From Pseudomonadales bacterium (GTDB taxonomy: Bacteria; Pseudomonadota; Gammaproteobacteria; Pseudomonadales; Azotimanducaceae), in assembly GCA_019090385.1 (NCBI GenBank), contig JAHRWB010000054.1, positions 1 through 34,206 on the forward strand: a stretch of 34,206 bases of DNA, given 5' to 3'. Shown here one piece after another: positions 1 to 9,176 of this stretch; position 1 is the stretch's first letter, and the number at the start of each line of letters is the position of its first letter. The position numbers and the translations under genes are program-made. The notes beneath the pieces were generated by a model that worked only from the letters and a program-made list of their open reading frames with translations, was not told where the DNA came from and did not search any database.

Positions 1-2546
1 GTGAGAATGCTCAGGGCGCAGCGTTGGATTATTTGTCATTTAAGTTGAATACCAAAGCGCTTGATAATCTGCCTGAACCGCGTCCAGCCCATGAAATATT
101 TGTTTACAGTCCCTGTGTTGAAGGCGTGCATCTGAGAAATGGAGAGTTTTCTCGAGGTGGATTGCGCTGGTCAGACAGGCATGAGGATTACCGCACGGAA
201 GTGCTTGGTCTTGTAAAAGCGCAATCGGTCAAAAATGCCGTAATTGTACCAACAGGTGCAAAGGGTTGTTTTGTTGTCAAGCGGAATACGGACAGTCGCG
301 AAGCGTTTCTGGCTGAAGGTATCAAGTGTTATCGCATATTTATTCAGGGCTTGCTTGATTTGACTGACAACCTGGTAACTGGAGGGCAGGTCTCACCGAA
401 AAATGTGGTTTGTTATGATGAAAAAGATTCCTATCTGGTTGTTGCTGCAGATAAAGGCACGGCTACATTTTCTGATACGGCGAATGAAATTGCAGAGGAC
501 TACGGCTTTTGGCTAGGAGATGCTTTTGCCTCTGGCGGTAGCAATGGTTATGACCACAAGGCCATGGGAATTACAGCGAAAGGTGCATGGATATCAGTTC
601 AACGGCATTTTCTTGAAAAAGGCATAGATGTGCAGAAAGATGCCGTTAGTGTGGTTGGGATAGGTGATATGTCGGGTGATGTCTTCGGCAATGGTCTGCT
701 TTCATCCAATGCCCTCGAGTTGGTGGCAGCATTTAATCATCAGCATATATTTATCGACCCCAACCCGGAAGCAGCCAGTGGATTTAAGGAGCGAGAGCGA
801 TTGTATGGTTTACCTGGCAGTAGCTGGACTGATTATGATGCGACTCTTATTTCTGAAGGTGGAGGAGTTTTTTCGCGTTTAAAAAAATCTATTCCAATAT
901 CCAGGCAGATGCGCGACCGGTTTGCATTGACTGCCAAGAAGCTTTCGCCGGATGATTTGATAAAGGAGATACTGAAAGCACCCGTGGGTTTGATCTGGAA
1001 TGGGGGAATCGGCACCTACGTAAAATCAACCTATGAACTGGACTTGGATGTTGGCGACAGAGCTAACGATTCATTGCGTATCAATGCATGTGATCTGGGC
1101 TGCAGTGTTTTTGGCGAGGGTGGCAATCTGGGCATGACGCAAAAAGCGCGCATAGAGTTTGCCTTAAAGGGTGGTGCTGTGAATACAGATTTTATAGATA
1201 ATTCAGCAGGTGTAGATTGCTCTGATCACGAAGTAAATATAAAGATTTTGCTGAATGGGATGGTAGAAGAGGGCTTGCTTGGCAAACAAGAGCGGAATCA
1301 ACTGTTGGTCAATATGACCGAGGAAGTCTCTGACCTTGTATTACATAGTAATTACCGTCAGGGTCAGGCTTTGAGCCTGGCCCAACGGCATAGCGAAACG
1401 CGATATACAGAGTATCTGCGGCTCATACATATGCTGGAGCAGGAAGCTCAATTAAGCCGTGAGCTGGAAGATATTCCCAGTGACGAAGTCTTGCTTGAGC
1501 GAAAGCTCGAAGGTTTGGGCTTAACCCGGCCTGAGTTGGCAGTATTGCTTTGTTATGCGAAGCTGCATATAAAAATGCAGATGCTGGATTCAGATATTGA
1601 TCAATATAGCGGCTTAAAGCGAGCGCTACAGATTGAGTTTCCCCCCAGTATTCGGGACAGTCATGCGGAACAGATTTCAGCGCATCCACTCAGACGAGAG
1701 ATTGTTGCGACACAGATAGCTAACGACCTGGTACATCATATGGGCATTTCTTTTGTCAGCCATATGAAAGAGTTTGTCGGTGGTAGCTGCATGGATGTTG
1801 TTAAGGCATACGATATAACCGTTTCCGTGTTTCGAATTCGCGAGTCATGGCATGCAGTAGAGATGCTGCCGGGCCTGGATGAAAATTTTAAATTAAAGCT
1901 GATTTCTGAATTTGTTACTTTGGGTAGACGGTCGACCCGATGGTTTTTACGCCATCATCGTAGTGAGCTCGAAGCAGACACCTTGATTGAGCATTGTCGA
2001 GATCTTCTCGACAAACTCAGAGCACATCAGTCCACACTACGCAGTGCGGATAACTATGCAAACTGGCAAGTCAGTGTCCAGGAGGCAATTGATGCAGGTG
2101 TTCCGGAATCATTGGCAAAGACATGTGTTGATGCGGCAATGGCAGCAACCGGACTGCCAATTATTGACGCTGCGCAAAACGCCGGGGTTGAGGTTGAACT
2201 GGCCGCAGCTGTATATGCTCGACTGGGTGATATTTTGTGTTTCGACCTTTTTGGTGAACAGGTGACGCAATCCGAGACTGCCAATCATTGGCAATCTATG
2301 GAAAAAAGCAGTTTGCTGGATGATTTGAGCGCCTATCAGAGTTTTTTGACGACTCAGCTTTTGAACCAGATGGATGAGTCGGAAGCAGTTGATGATGCGA
2401 TTCAGCGATGGCTGGATGCCAACGTCGATTTTATACAGGCCTGTACTCAGGTGATGGACCAGGCTCGGCATGCGCCAGAGCAAGAGTTTGCACTTTACTC
2501 AATGACTAGCCGTAAGCTGAGTGATTTGCGGCGCATGGTCGTGTAG
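1..2546 (+). CDS. gdhB: NAD-specific glutamate dehydrogenase, large type, C-terminal part (5' partial)
   Basis: The reading frame is open from base 3, so the gene runs off the left edge. The first ATG, at 24, lies inside the protein and is not the start. About 848 codons are present, against roughly 1,600 residues in the large NAD-GDH family, so this is the C-terminal half. The enzyme oxidatively deaminates glutamate to 2-oxoglutarate and ammonia in the cytoplasm. Evidence is the segment RGGLRWSDRHEDYRTEVLGL followed by VPTGAKG, which carries the substrate-binding and catalytic lysine region of Glu/Leu/Phe/Val dehydrogenases, then a nucleotide-binding part (GIGDMSGDVFGNGLL) and the long alpha-helical C-terminal region typical of this class. 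The symbol is by family and is not verified. The stop at 2544-2546 is 26 bases from the end of the convergent next gene, with no obvious terminator between. Confidence 0.93.
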   Translation, partial: ENAQGAALDYLSFKLNTKALDNLPEPRPAHEIFVYSPCVEGVHLRNGEFSRGGLRWSDRHEDYRTEVLGLVKAQSVKNAVIVPTGAKGCFVVKRNTDSREAFLAEGIKCYRIFIQGLLDLTDNLVTGGQVSPKNVVCYDEKDSYLVVAADKGTATFSDTANEIAEDYGFWLGDAFASGGSNGYDHKAMGITAKGAWISVQRHFLEKGIDVQKDAVSVVGIGDMSGDVFGNGLLSSNALELVAAFNHQHIFIDPNPEAASGFKERERLYGLPGSSWTDYDATLISEGGGVFSRLKKSIPISRQMRDRFALTAKKLSPDDLIKEILKAPVGLIWNGGIGTYVKSTYELDLDVGDRANDSLRINACDLGCSVFGEGGNLGMTQKARIEFALKGGAVNTDFIDNSAGVDCSDHEVNIKILLNGMVEEGLLGKQERNQLLVNMTEEVSDLVLHSNYRQGQALSLAQRHSETRYTEYLRLIHMLEQEAQLSRELEDIPSDEVLLERKLEGLGLTRPELAVLLCYAKLHIKMQMLDSDIDQYSGLKRALQIEFPPSIRDSHAEQISAHPLRREIVATQIANDLVHHMGISFVSHMKEFVGGSCMDVVKAYDITVSVFRIRESWHAVEMLPGLDENFKLKLISEFVTLGRRSTRWFLRHHRSELEADTLIEHCRDLLDKLRAHQSTLRSADNYANWQVSVQEAIDAGVPESLAKTCVDAAMAATGLPIIDAAQNAGVEVELAAAVYARLGDILCFDLFGEQVTQSETANHWQSMEKSSLLDDLSAYQSFLTTQLLNQMDESEAVDDAIQRWLDANVDFIQACTQVMDQARHAPEQEFALYSMTSRKLSDLRRMVV

Positions 2547-2572
2547 AGCCTGAAGTAATCCAAATGAAAGTA

Positions 2573-3382
2573 TCAGTTTGTAAATATCTCTTGCTGAGAT
2601 TGCAGTATCTTGATGACCTGCTTCAATTCCTGATTGCTAATGTTGTCATTCGCGTGATCGTTTTCAATTAATGAGGAACACAGGTTTGCCCCGGCAAGCG
2701 CGATGCTGCTTTTTTGTTGGAATAGCGTTAGTGCCTGGCCGCCGCCAGCGATGATGTCTTTTATAACCAGAGGACTGAGCATACCGGCATTTTCAACGAC
2801 CGGTTGATGGGTAATATTGTGAATGGCACTCAAAAATTTGGGACCGGCAAACTGCGGTGAAAAATGACCCGTGTGTTGGTGCAGCATTTGCTGGATGCTG
2901 TGAATGTAAAAGGCCAGAAATGGATTTTCCTGCCTGAAAAACATGAAGGCATTGTGTATTTTTTTGTAGGCCTTAATTTTGGATTTCACTATGCCGGGCT
3001 TAAGTGACTGATTTGTTTGAACCCAAGTTTCTCGTCCAAAGCCGTATAATTCTGATGACAGTAATAACTGCCTGGGTGTAAATATCAGAAAATCTGCATC
3101 GCACCAGACTACGCAGTCGTAACCCTTTTTTAGGGCTTTGTCTATCGCCAACAACCTTGCTATATCACTGGCTACGACAATCTGGTTTGCAGTTTTTAGG
3201 CGAATGAGTGGGTCAAGCAGCTCGAATATTTCATCTCCGATAAATCGGTAGTCAAAATTATTGTGTATTGCCCATCGCTGTACAGAATCCAGGCAGGATT
3301 GTAGCCAGCCGTAGGGTAGGGGCTGACGGTGTGACTGAATGACCAAGACCTTGTGTTTGCTAGTCGTATTGTTTGTGTTCAT
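2573..3382 (-). CDS. Putative GT-A-fold glycosyltransferase with DxD motif
   Basis: A 269-residue soluble protein without a signal peptide or clear membrane segment. The N-terminal half looks like a GT-A nucleotide-sugar-binding fold: a beta strand (KVLVIQS, about residues 11-17), a region with SDIARLLAID (72-81), then a strand ending in VVWCDADFLIF, where D95-A-D97 would be the metal-binding DxD. This resembles small galactosyl/mannosyltransferase-like proteins, but I cannot name the family or substrate. The gene stands alone, convergent with glutamate dehydrogenase and divergent from the DUF2868 gene, so context gives no acceptor. The start is ATG at 3382. The last 60 residues are polar and look variable. 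Confidence 0.6.
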   Translation of the reverse strand: MNTNNTTSKHKVLVIQSHRQPLPYGWLQSCLDSVQRWAIHNNFDYRFIGDEIFELLDPLIRLKTANQIVVASDIARLLAIDKALKKGYDCVVWCDADFLIFTPRQLLLSSELYGFGRETWVQTNQSLKPGIVKSKIKAYKKIHNAFMFFRQENPFLAFYIHSIQQMLHQHTGHFSPQFAGPKFLSAIHNITHQPVVENAGMLSPLVIKDIIAGGGQALTLFQQKSSIALAGANLCSSLIENDHANDNISNQELKQVIKILQSQQEIFTN

Positions 3383-3638
3383 GAGTATGCGATGTGCTTA
3401 AGACCGCTATTTTCCCAGTTGTTGTTCCAGCGCTTAGGCAATATTAATGAGTTCTGGCTCGGTGTAGATTCGCTGAGTGTTTTACCTATCCCCAATTCGA
3501 TACTATATATCAAAGTATCAAAAAAAATGTTGCAAAGAAAAAGAGGCCTGAGTGGGCATTGGTTCAGCTGGGCAGGTTCGCTACACTACACCGGTGTTTA
3601 TGTCCGACGCCAATATTAAAAATATGCCCTGTTTCTGA

Positions 3639-5168
3639 ATGTCCGAATGCAAAACTAAATACCGGCCTCCCGTGTTAGAAGATACTGTGGATATTCTTCT
3701 ATGGCTTGACTCTGACCGGGAAGTAGCGGATGCCGAAAGGCAAGGCCGTGACCATCGTATATGGCGAGCTATGCCTACCCGTTTGGCAAATGAACCAGCG
3801 CAGATCGTGCAATACTGGTGGCAGTACATAGGGCGGGAAAGTTCAGGGGAATCAGCAAATAGTTGCTCGTCTGATACAGAGGATATTGAAAAATCACAAG
3901 GGCAGCACGTTGGTTATTTGCGAACACTGATTAACGTGTCGTTGATTGTTTTTGGTTTGCTGAGTGGAATGGGTATTTGTCTCGCAGTATTTCAATACGA
4001 TGGGAGCCACCCTATCAATGTGGTTACAGTCATAGCCATTTTTGTAATATTACAGGTGCTGTTGGTCAGTTTGTCGCTATGTATGTTGATACCCAGGCGA
4101 TCAGGGTTTTCAGGATTATTGGCGAATATAAATCCGGGGGCGGTTCTATCTAATTTGTTTGTGCATTTTATGGCGGGGCGAAGTAGTACAGACGTGTCTT
4201 TTTCGATTGTTGGGTCCATTGCCGGTGGGCATACCCAGGCCCAGCAAAAGTTTCTCCGTTGGCAATTGTTTAGCTGGTCCCAGCTGATGGGCTTGGCATT
4301 TAATATCGGTGCATTAGCGGTGGGTATTTTATTGATTATATTTACTGACCTGGCGTTTGGCTGGACGAGTACCTTGGTGTTCGAAACCAAAGAGTTTCAG
4401 GCACTGATACGGTTAGTTTCGATGCCTTGGTCGGCGATTTGGCCTGAAGCATTACCCACTGATGCACTGATTGAACAGTCCCGTTTCTTCCGATTGGAAA
4501 CAGATGGTGTTGCGGAGAATATGGCCAGGGACTTAAGGGCATGGTGGCCGTTTTTGGTGGCGTGTATTTTGGTATATGGCCTTATGCCGCGTTTGCTTTT
4601 GTTGCTGGCGAGTCAGTTCCTGTTGCGGCGTGCGACCCTTAGTTTGCTGATGGAGCATCCTCAGATTGAAGCATTGCTGGAACGTATGCGTGGAGCGGAA
4701 CTGGCCCTGGGTGCCAAGGGCCAAGAACCTCAGCCCGCAGTCATGGCCGAAGCAGACTATATAAAACCGGATAAACCCACGGGCAGAGTGCCGGTTATTA
4801 TCTGGGCGGAGGCTGCACCTTTAGATAAATGGCTCAATTACTTGCGTGATGAATATGGAATAAAAGCCGGTGTTACTTTTGAGGCAGGTGGAGTTCGTAC
4901 CTTGAGCGAAGATAGAGCCTGTGTGGCAAGCCTGGCTGCTTCAAATTCTACAGCAATTATCGTTGTGGTAAAATCCTGGGAACCTCCAGTAAATGATGTG
5001 CTGGATTTCATTAAGTCTCTGCGTCAAGCGTTAAATTCCTCCACCGATGTGCTTTTGATGCCTGTTGGACCAGATTTGTCCAAGGTTGAAGCCAGAGCAT
5101 TACAAATATGGCGACATGCGCTGAATCGTCTGGCATGTGTCGATGTTTATGTGACAGATTCACTGTGA
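3639..5168 (+). CDS. DUF2868 family membrane protein
   Basis: A 509-residue protein. A soluble N-terminal part (about 1-95) contains a charged stretch, LLWLDSDREVADAERQGRDH, typical of DUF2868. It is followed by several hydrophobic segments (roughly 100-120, 130-150, 205-235 and 300-325) and a soluble C-terminal domain (about 365-509) with alternating strands and helices. DUF2868 proteins are almost always encoded just before a DUF3482 GTPase, as here: the partner starts seven bases after this stop. The function of the pair is not established. A membrane anchor controlled by its GTPase is a reasonable inference. The start is ATG at 3639; the ribosome-binding site is weak, and the 256 bases upstream (3383-3638) show no other convincing gene. 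Confidence 0.85.
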   Translation: MSECKTKYRPPVLEDTVDILLWLDSDREVADAERQGRDHRIWRAMPTRLANEPAQIVQYWWQYIGRESSGESANSCSSDTEDIEKSQGQHVGYLRTLINVSLIVFGLLSGMGICLAVFQYDGSHPINVVTVIAIFVILQVLLVSLSLCMLIPRRSGFSGLLANINPGAVLSNLFVHFMAGRSSTDVSFSIVGSIAGGHTQAQQKFLRWQLFSWSQLMGLAFNIGALAVGILLIIFTDLAFGWTSTLVFETKEFQALIRLVSMPWSAIWPEALPTDALIEQSRFFRLETDGVAENMARDLRAWWPFLVACILVYGLMPRLLLLLASQFLLRRATLSLLMEHPQIEALLERMRGAELALGAKGQEPQPAVMAEADYIKPDKPTGRVPVIIWAEAAPLDKWLNYLRDEYGIKAGVTFEAGGVRTLSEDRACVASLAASNSTAIIVVVKSWEPPVNDVLDFIKSLRQALNSSTDVLLMPVGPDLSKVEARALQIWRHALNRLACVDVYVTDSL

Positions 5169-5174
5169 TTCAGA

Positions 5175-6569
5175 GTGGAAATGCTGATGGATGATATACC
5201 TCGATTTGCGATAACCGGGCATCCGAATAAAGGCAAAAGCAGCATTGTTGCTACTCTGGCTGAAGATGCCAAGGTAGGGATCTCCGATTTACCAGGAACT
5301 ACAACCCAGGCGCGGGTTTATCCTATGCGTATTGATGGCCAGATTCTCTATGAGCTAATTGATACGCCTGGCTTTCAACGCGCACGTGAAATGCTTGAGT
5401 GGTTAAAAGCTAGAGAAACTTCGGTTGTCAATCGCTATCAGGCTATTCTGGAATTTCAAAAGCAATATTCCGAAGATCCGCATTTCCATGATGAATGTCA
5501 GATACTAAAACCGATTATGGGCGGTGCAGGTATTTTATATGTGGTCGATGGTGGCAGACCTTACGGCCCCGAATATGAATGTGAGATGCAGATACTTCAG
5601 TGGACAGGACAGCCACGTATGGCCTTGATTAACTTGATCGGCGGTGAGGATTATGTGGATGACTGGCGACGAGCACTGGATCAGTATTTTTCTATAGTGC
5701 GGGTTTTTGATGCACAGCGTGCTGACTTTAGTAAAAGGATAGATTTGTTACGTGCATTCCAGAGCCTGGAAGAGTCATGGTCTACATCTATTGGAGTGGC
5801 TGTAGACGTATTGTTGGAGAACCGTGTTCAAAGGCAAAATCGCTCAGTGAGAGAAATCGCCAATTTTTTAGTCGACGTCATGTGCATGCAGGAATCGGTA
5901 GCCCTTAAAGATGACAAAGTTGATGTAGCGACGGAACAAAAACTGTTGCAAAGACTTCAGGGGAAAATCCGACGGCGTGAACAACAGACATACAATACTA
6001 TTCAGCAAATTTGTGGGTATGCAGAGTTGGAGCGGCATATAGAACAAGTAGAGATACTAAATGAGGATCTATTTTCTGCTCGCAGTTTCAAGCTATTCGG
6101 CTTATCCAACTCCCAGCTGGCACTTACCGGTGCTGCTTCAGGTGCGGCGGCAGGTGGTGGGCTGGACGTTTTGACCGGGGGCACTTCCCTGTTCATGGGT
6201 GCAGGGTTAGGCGCTTTGTTTGGTGGTATAGGTGCTGTATTCAGCGCCAGAAGAATTGCGGAAGTGCAGGTGTTCGGCAATGCAATGGGTGGTTACGAAT
6301 ACCGGGTTGGGCCGGTTGCGAAACCAAATTTCCCCTGGGTGGTGCTTGGGAGGGTAGTTTTATTTTATAAGCTGATCTCTGAGCGTAACCATGCGCGTCG
6401 GGATGCATTGTTGATTGATGTTGGCTCGGCCAACAACTTTTCTGAGTCAATAGGCTTGCAGCAAAGACAGGCTTTTAACCGCATCTTTAAAATGCTACGC
6501 GAGCATCGGGTTATAGATGCAAAAAGCATGGAAAAACTCACGCAATTGCTTGTTGTCCTGTGTAAGTGA
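5175..6569 (+). CDS. GTPase with DUF3482 C-terminal domain
   Basis: A 464-residue protein. The N-terminal G domain shows a P-loop (GHPNKGKS, residues 15-22), a switch I threonine region (LPGTTTQARVY, 39-49) and the G3 motif DTPG (63-66), as in Era/TrmE-like GTPases. The middle is charged and helical. Residues about 306-350 form a glycine- and alanine-rich hydrophobic stretch (ALTGAASGAAAGGG and FMGAGLGALFGGIGAVFS) that could insert in or touch the membrane, as is usual in DUF3482. It is cotranscribed with the DUF2868 membrane protein and overlaps the start of the MATE gene. GTP at 5175 gives GTG (MEMLMDD); an in-frame ATG at 5181 is an equally possible start. The cellular role is unknown. Confidence 0.87.
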   Translation: MEMLMDDIPRFAITGHPNKGKSSIVATLAEDAKVGISDLPGTTTQARVYPMRIDGQILYELIDTPGFQRAREMLEWLKARETSVVNRYQAILEFQKQYSEDPHFHDECQILKPIMGGAGILYVVDGGRPYGPEYECEMQILQWTGQPRMALINLIGGEDYVDDWRRALDQYFSIVRVFDAQRADFSKRIDLLRAFQSLEESWSTSIGVAVDVLLENRVQRQNRSVREIANFLVDVMCMQESVALKDDKVDVATEQKLLQRLQGKIRRREQQTYNTIQQICGYAELERHIEQVEILNEDLFSARSFKLFGLSNSQLALTGAASGAAAGGGLDVLTGGTSLFMGAGLGALFGGIGAVFSARRIAEVQVFGNAMGGYEYRVGPVAKPNFPWVVLGRVVLFYKLISERNHARRDALLIDVGSANNFSESIGLQQRQAFNRIFKMLREHRVIDAKSMEKLTQLLVVLCK

Positions 6570-7909
6570 ACAATGCCATGCAATCCAAGGTCATTGATCA
6601 TCTGGGTGTAGCCAAAATAGCCTGGCCGATTGTGCTTTCCAATGTATCTGCACCTTTACTTGGCCTGGTTGATACAGCCGTGATCGGAAACCTGGGGGAG
6701 GCTTCACTTATTGGCAGTATTGCGGTAGCTGCCTTGTTATTTAGCTTTTTGTATTGGGGGTTTGGGTTTCTGCGTATGGGAACTACCGGTCTCATCGCCC
6801 AGGCATTTGGCGCAGGTGATAGTCTTGAAATTAGGGCCTCGGTATTTCGTGCCATATTGTTGGCGCTGTTTATAGGTTTTATCTTATTGTTACTTCAGGA
6901 ACCCATCCTGAATGCCGCTCTCTCTATTCTGGACGGCAGTGCTACCGTCGAGGCGGGTGCTGCGAGTTATTTTTATATTCGGATCTGGAGTGCGCCGGCC
7001 AGTCTTATAAATTTGTCCTTGCTGGGTTTTTTTCTGGGCTTGCAGGATAGTCGGGCAGTACTTAAATTGCAGCTTTTGCTGAATGGCGTGAATATAGTTC
7101 TGGATATTATTTTTGTTGTTTTTCTAGACTGGGGTATCGAGGGTGTAGCATTTGCTACCTTGATTGCAGAGTATCTGACCTTGATAGTCGCTCTTGTTAT
7201 GCTGCGTTTTATTCTAAGTAACATGAGTAAGGGTTCAAGCCCCACTCCTCGTCGGCCATTGTTGTATTTGCTCGATAAGAAAGCCATAAGAAGGATGTTG
7301 TCGGTTAATAGCGATATTATGGTCCGGACCATATGTTTGATTTTTGCATTGGCATGGTTTACTAATCAGGGTGCAAAGGCGGGGGACATATTACTGGCTG
7401 CTAATTCCATATTAATGCAGTTGATCAGTTTTGCGGCTTTTTTTCTGGATGGTTTTGCATTGGCGGCGGAGAGTCTTGTGGGAGCTGCGATAGGGGCACG
7501 TAACCACATAAGCTTAAGGATGAGTATTCGGCTTTCTACTGAGCTGGCCATCGTCACTGCTGTTGTGCTGAGTATGCTATTTGCCTTGCTTGGTGGGCCA
7601 ATTATTAATTTTTTGACCAATGTGGAGAGTGTGCGTCTTGCGAGTACGACTTATCTACCCTGGGTAATTGCTGCCCCCTTTGTTTCGGTTTTTTGTTTCC
7701 AGTTGGATGGCATTTTTATAGGTGCAACGGCTACGGGAGAGATGCGTAATGCTATGCTGCTCTCATTGCTTATGTATCTGGGGACTTTCTGGGTTTTGAT
7801 AACGCCTTTCGGTAACCATGGCTTGTGGGCGTCGCTCTTGCTTTATTATCTATATCGTGCGCTAACACTTATGCTTTATTTGCCCCGTGTGTATAAAAAA
7901 ATCACTTGA
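6566..7909 (+). CDS. MATE family efflux transporter (DinF-like)
   Basis: A 447-residue polytopic membrane protein with about twelve hydrophobic segments in two halves, the usual MATE size and architecture. The start of the core, KIAWPIVLSNVSAPLLGLVDTAVIG, and the segment GTTGLIAQAFGAGD after it are characteristic of the DinF branch. It probably exports cationic drugs or metabolites using H+ or Na+; the substrate cannot be told. The GTG at 6566 overlaps the upstream stop by four bases (GTGA), suggesting translational coupling; an in-frame ATG at 6578 is an alternative start. The flippase at 25627 belongs to the wider MOP superfamily but is clearly a different branch. Confidence 0.9.
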   Translation: MNNAMQSKVIDHLGVAKIAWPIVLSNVSAPLLGLVDTAVIGNLGEASLIGSIAVAALLFSFLYWGFGFLRMGTTGLIAQAFGAGDSLEIRASVFRAILLALFIGFILLLLQEPILNAALSILDGSATVEAGAASYFYIRIWSAPASLINLSLLGFFLGLQDSRAVLKLQLLLNGVNIVLDIIFVVFLDWGIEGVAFATLIAEYLTLIVALVMLRFILSNMSKGSSPTPRRPLLYLLDKKAIRRMLSVNSDIMVRTICLIFALAWFTNQGAKAGDILLAANSILMQLISFAAFFLDGFALAAESLVGAAIGARNHISLRMSIRLSTELAIVTAVVLSMLFALLGGPIINFLTNVESVRLASTTYLPWVIAAPFVSVFCFQLDGIFIGATATGEMRNAMLLSLLMYLGTFWVLITPFGNHGLWASLLLYYLYRALTLMLYLPRVYKKIT

Positions 7910-7931
7910 ATGGCGCCTGGATTCGCTTTAG

Positions 7932-7997
7932 ATCCTGTTAGGTTATTTTAGATAGTTTTTAAGTGGGTGCCAGATGACATCTACCAGGTAACAGGAT
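7932..7997. repeat. Inverted repeat between two converging genes
   Basis: Nine-base perfect arms, atcctgtta at 7932-7940 and taacaggat at 7989-7997, separated by 48 bases. It lies in the 108-base gap between the convergent MATE and membrane-protein genes. It lacks a terminal T-run, so a simple rho-independent terminator is doubtful. The role is unknown. Confidence 0.3.
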
Positions 7998-8017
7998 TAT
8001 GTTTCCAGAGTACGGCC

Positions 8018-9097
8018 TTAGCTAGGTGGTGAAACCAGAATATTATCGACCATGATTTCCACGAGTGCTGACATTAACCAGGCAGCTGGTGGAATTATCA
8101 GATAGAAGGCCATGCGCCTGACATGGGCATGAAAAGGCCATTCCCAGACGGCTTTAATTCTGTCTTCGTAGTACAGCATATCCGGTAACTTGAAATCATC
8201 TTTGTGTATTTCTATTCGAGAACCAATAAGTGCCTGGGGATCTCCGAGAATGGCATTTCGGATTTTTGATAGTTCGTTCCTTTTTGCCTTTCTAACCCGT
8301 TTACGTAAAAACCAGATTGGGGGACTGACGATAATGGTGGAGAGTAGCATGACGCATTGCAGGGGTATGCCAACGGTGTAGTAGGAGGTACCTAACTCAC
8401 CATCTATATCACCTACGGTTAGCATGCTGGACATAAGTACGATAGTGCCTATCATGGTTCTCAGTGGCTGATTGGCAAATACAGCCAGATCCTCCGCTCG
8501 GAGCAGATCGATTTTCACGGTATCTGCCAGTTCGAGAAATAGGCGCGTTTGTCGCCACAGAAAGGTGGTTACTCTGACGATACATATTCCGACAATGGTA
8601 AAGCACAGGGCACCCAAGACGATGTAAGGTAGAATAAAAATATTTACAAGGTCGCCTAGCGTATTTGAAATGGTCTGTAAAAATGGCATAGCGGTTGTGG
8701 CAGCGCGACCGACCATATATAAAGTCAGCCCGAGCAGAGTGCCCAAACTAAGTTCAAATCTGCGTTTTGCCGGGCTGTTTTGGATGAGTTTTTCCAGGGG
8801 TACACTGGCTACTAAGCCTGATTCACGCATTTCAATGAAATCGTTTTGCGCGCCCCGGGCCAAAGAGATCCACACACTGATAAAAATGGCAGGTAACAGA
8901 GAGAATACGTATTTTAATTCTGAGATGCCCGTGCCAATCTGGCCGTCGTTTTTGACTAGAAAAATTTCTGCGCTGTAACACAATATAAAAAACATCCCGA
9001 ACAGAATCGCGGACAAAAACAGTCCATTCATTCTGAATTTGGTTAGCCAGTTAAACCCCCAGTAGTGCGTTAGTGCAACGGAGTCGTACTGCTTCAT
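8018..9097 (-). CDS. Conserved-looking integral membrane protein of unknown function
   Basis: I do not recognise the family. The 359-residue protein has hydrophobic segments at roughly 27-48, 65-82, 117-140, 150-180, 210-230, 240-262 and 330-352, suggesting six or seven membrane spans. Between the sixth and the last is a basic cytoplasmic-looking loop (WFLRKRVRKAKRNELSK) followed by a soluble stretch of about 60 residues. No catalytic motif, signal peptide or ATPase feature is visible. It ends convergent with the MATE gene, and its start lies only about 80 bases from where Uup, read in the same direction, ends, so both could share a transcript from the uup side. The start is ATG at 9097. Confidence 0.7.
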   Translation of the reverse strand: MKQYDSVALTHYWGFNWLTKFRMNGLFLSAILFGMFFILCYSAEIFLVKNDGQIGTGISELKYVFSLLPAIFISVWISLARGAQNDFIEMRESGLVASVPLEKLIQNSPAKRRFELSLGTLLGLTLYMVGRAATTAMPFLQTISNTLGDLVNIFILPYIVLGALCFTIVGICIVRVTTFLWRQTRLFLELADTVKIDLLRAEDLAVFANQPLRTMIGTIVLMSSMLTVGDIDGELGTSYYTVGIPLQCVMLLSTIIVSPPIWFLRKRVRKAKRNELSKIRNAILGDPQALIGSRIEIHKDDFKLPDMLYYEDRIKAVWEWPFHAHVRRMAFYLIIPPAAWLMSALVEIMVDNILVSPPS

Positions 9098-9176
9098 AGG
9101 GTGTTATCCTCTCAGGTCCCGCGTGTTTTTATTACTACTGTCAATTGGTTTCGGGGTTATTATGCGCTCGCTTGCT

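Noticed and set aside
1423-2483. Several antisense open frames over the glutamate dehydrogenase gene
   Set aside because: They have no motif or ribosome-binding evidence, and the plus-strand frame is a clear enzyme.
3353-3619. An 88-codon plus-strand frame before the DUF2868 gene
   Set aside because: It overlaps the start of the minus-strand glycosyltransferase-like gene, its composition is not protein-like, and no family is recognised.
7910-8017. Terminator between the MATE and membrane-protein genes
   Set aside because: The nine-base arms are separated by 48 bases and not followed by a T-run, so only an inverted repeat is reported.
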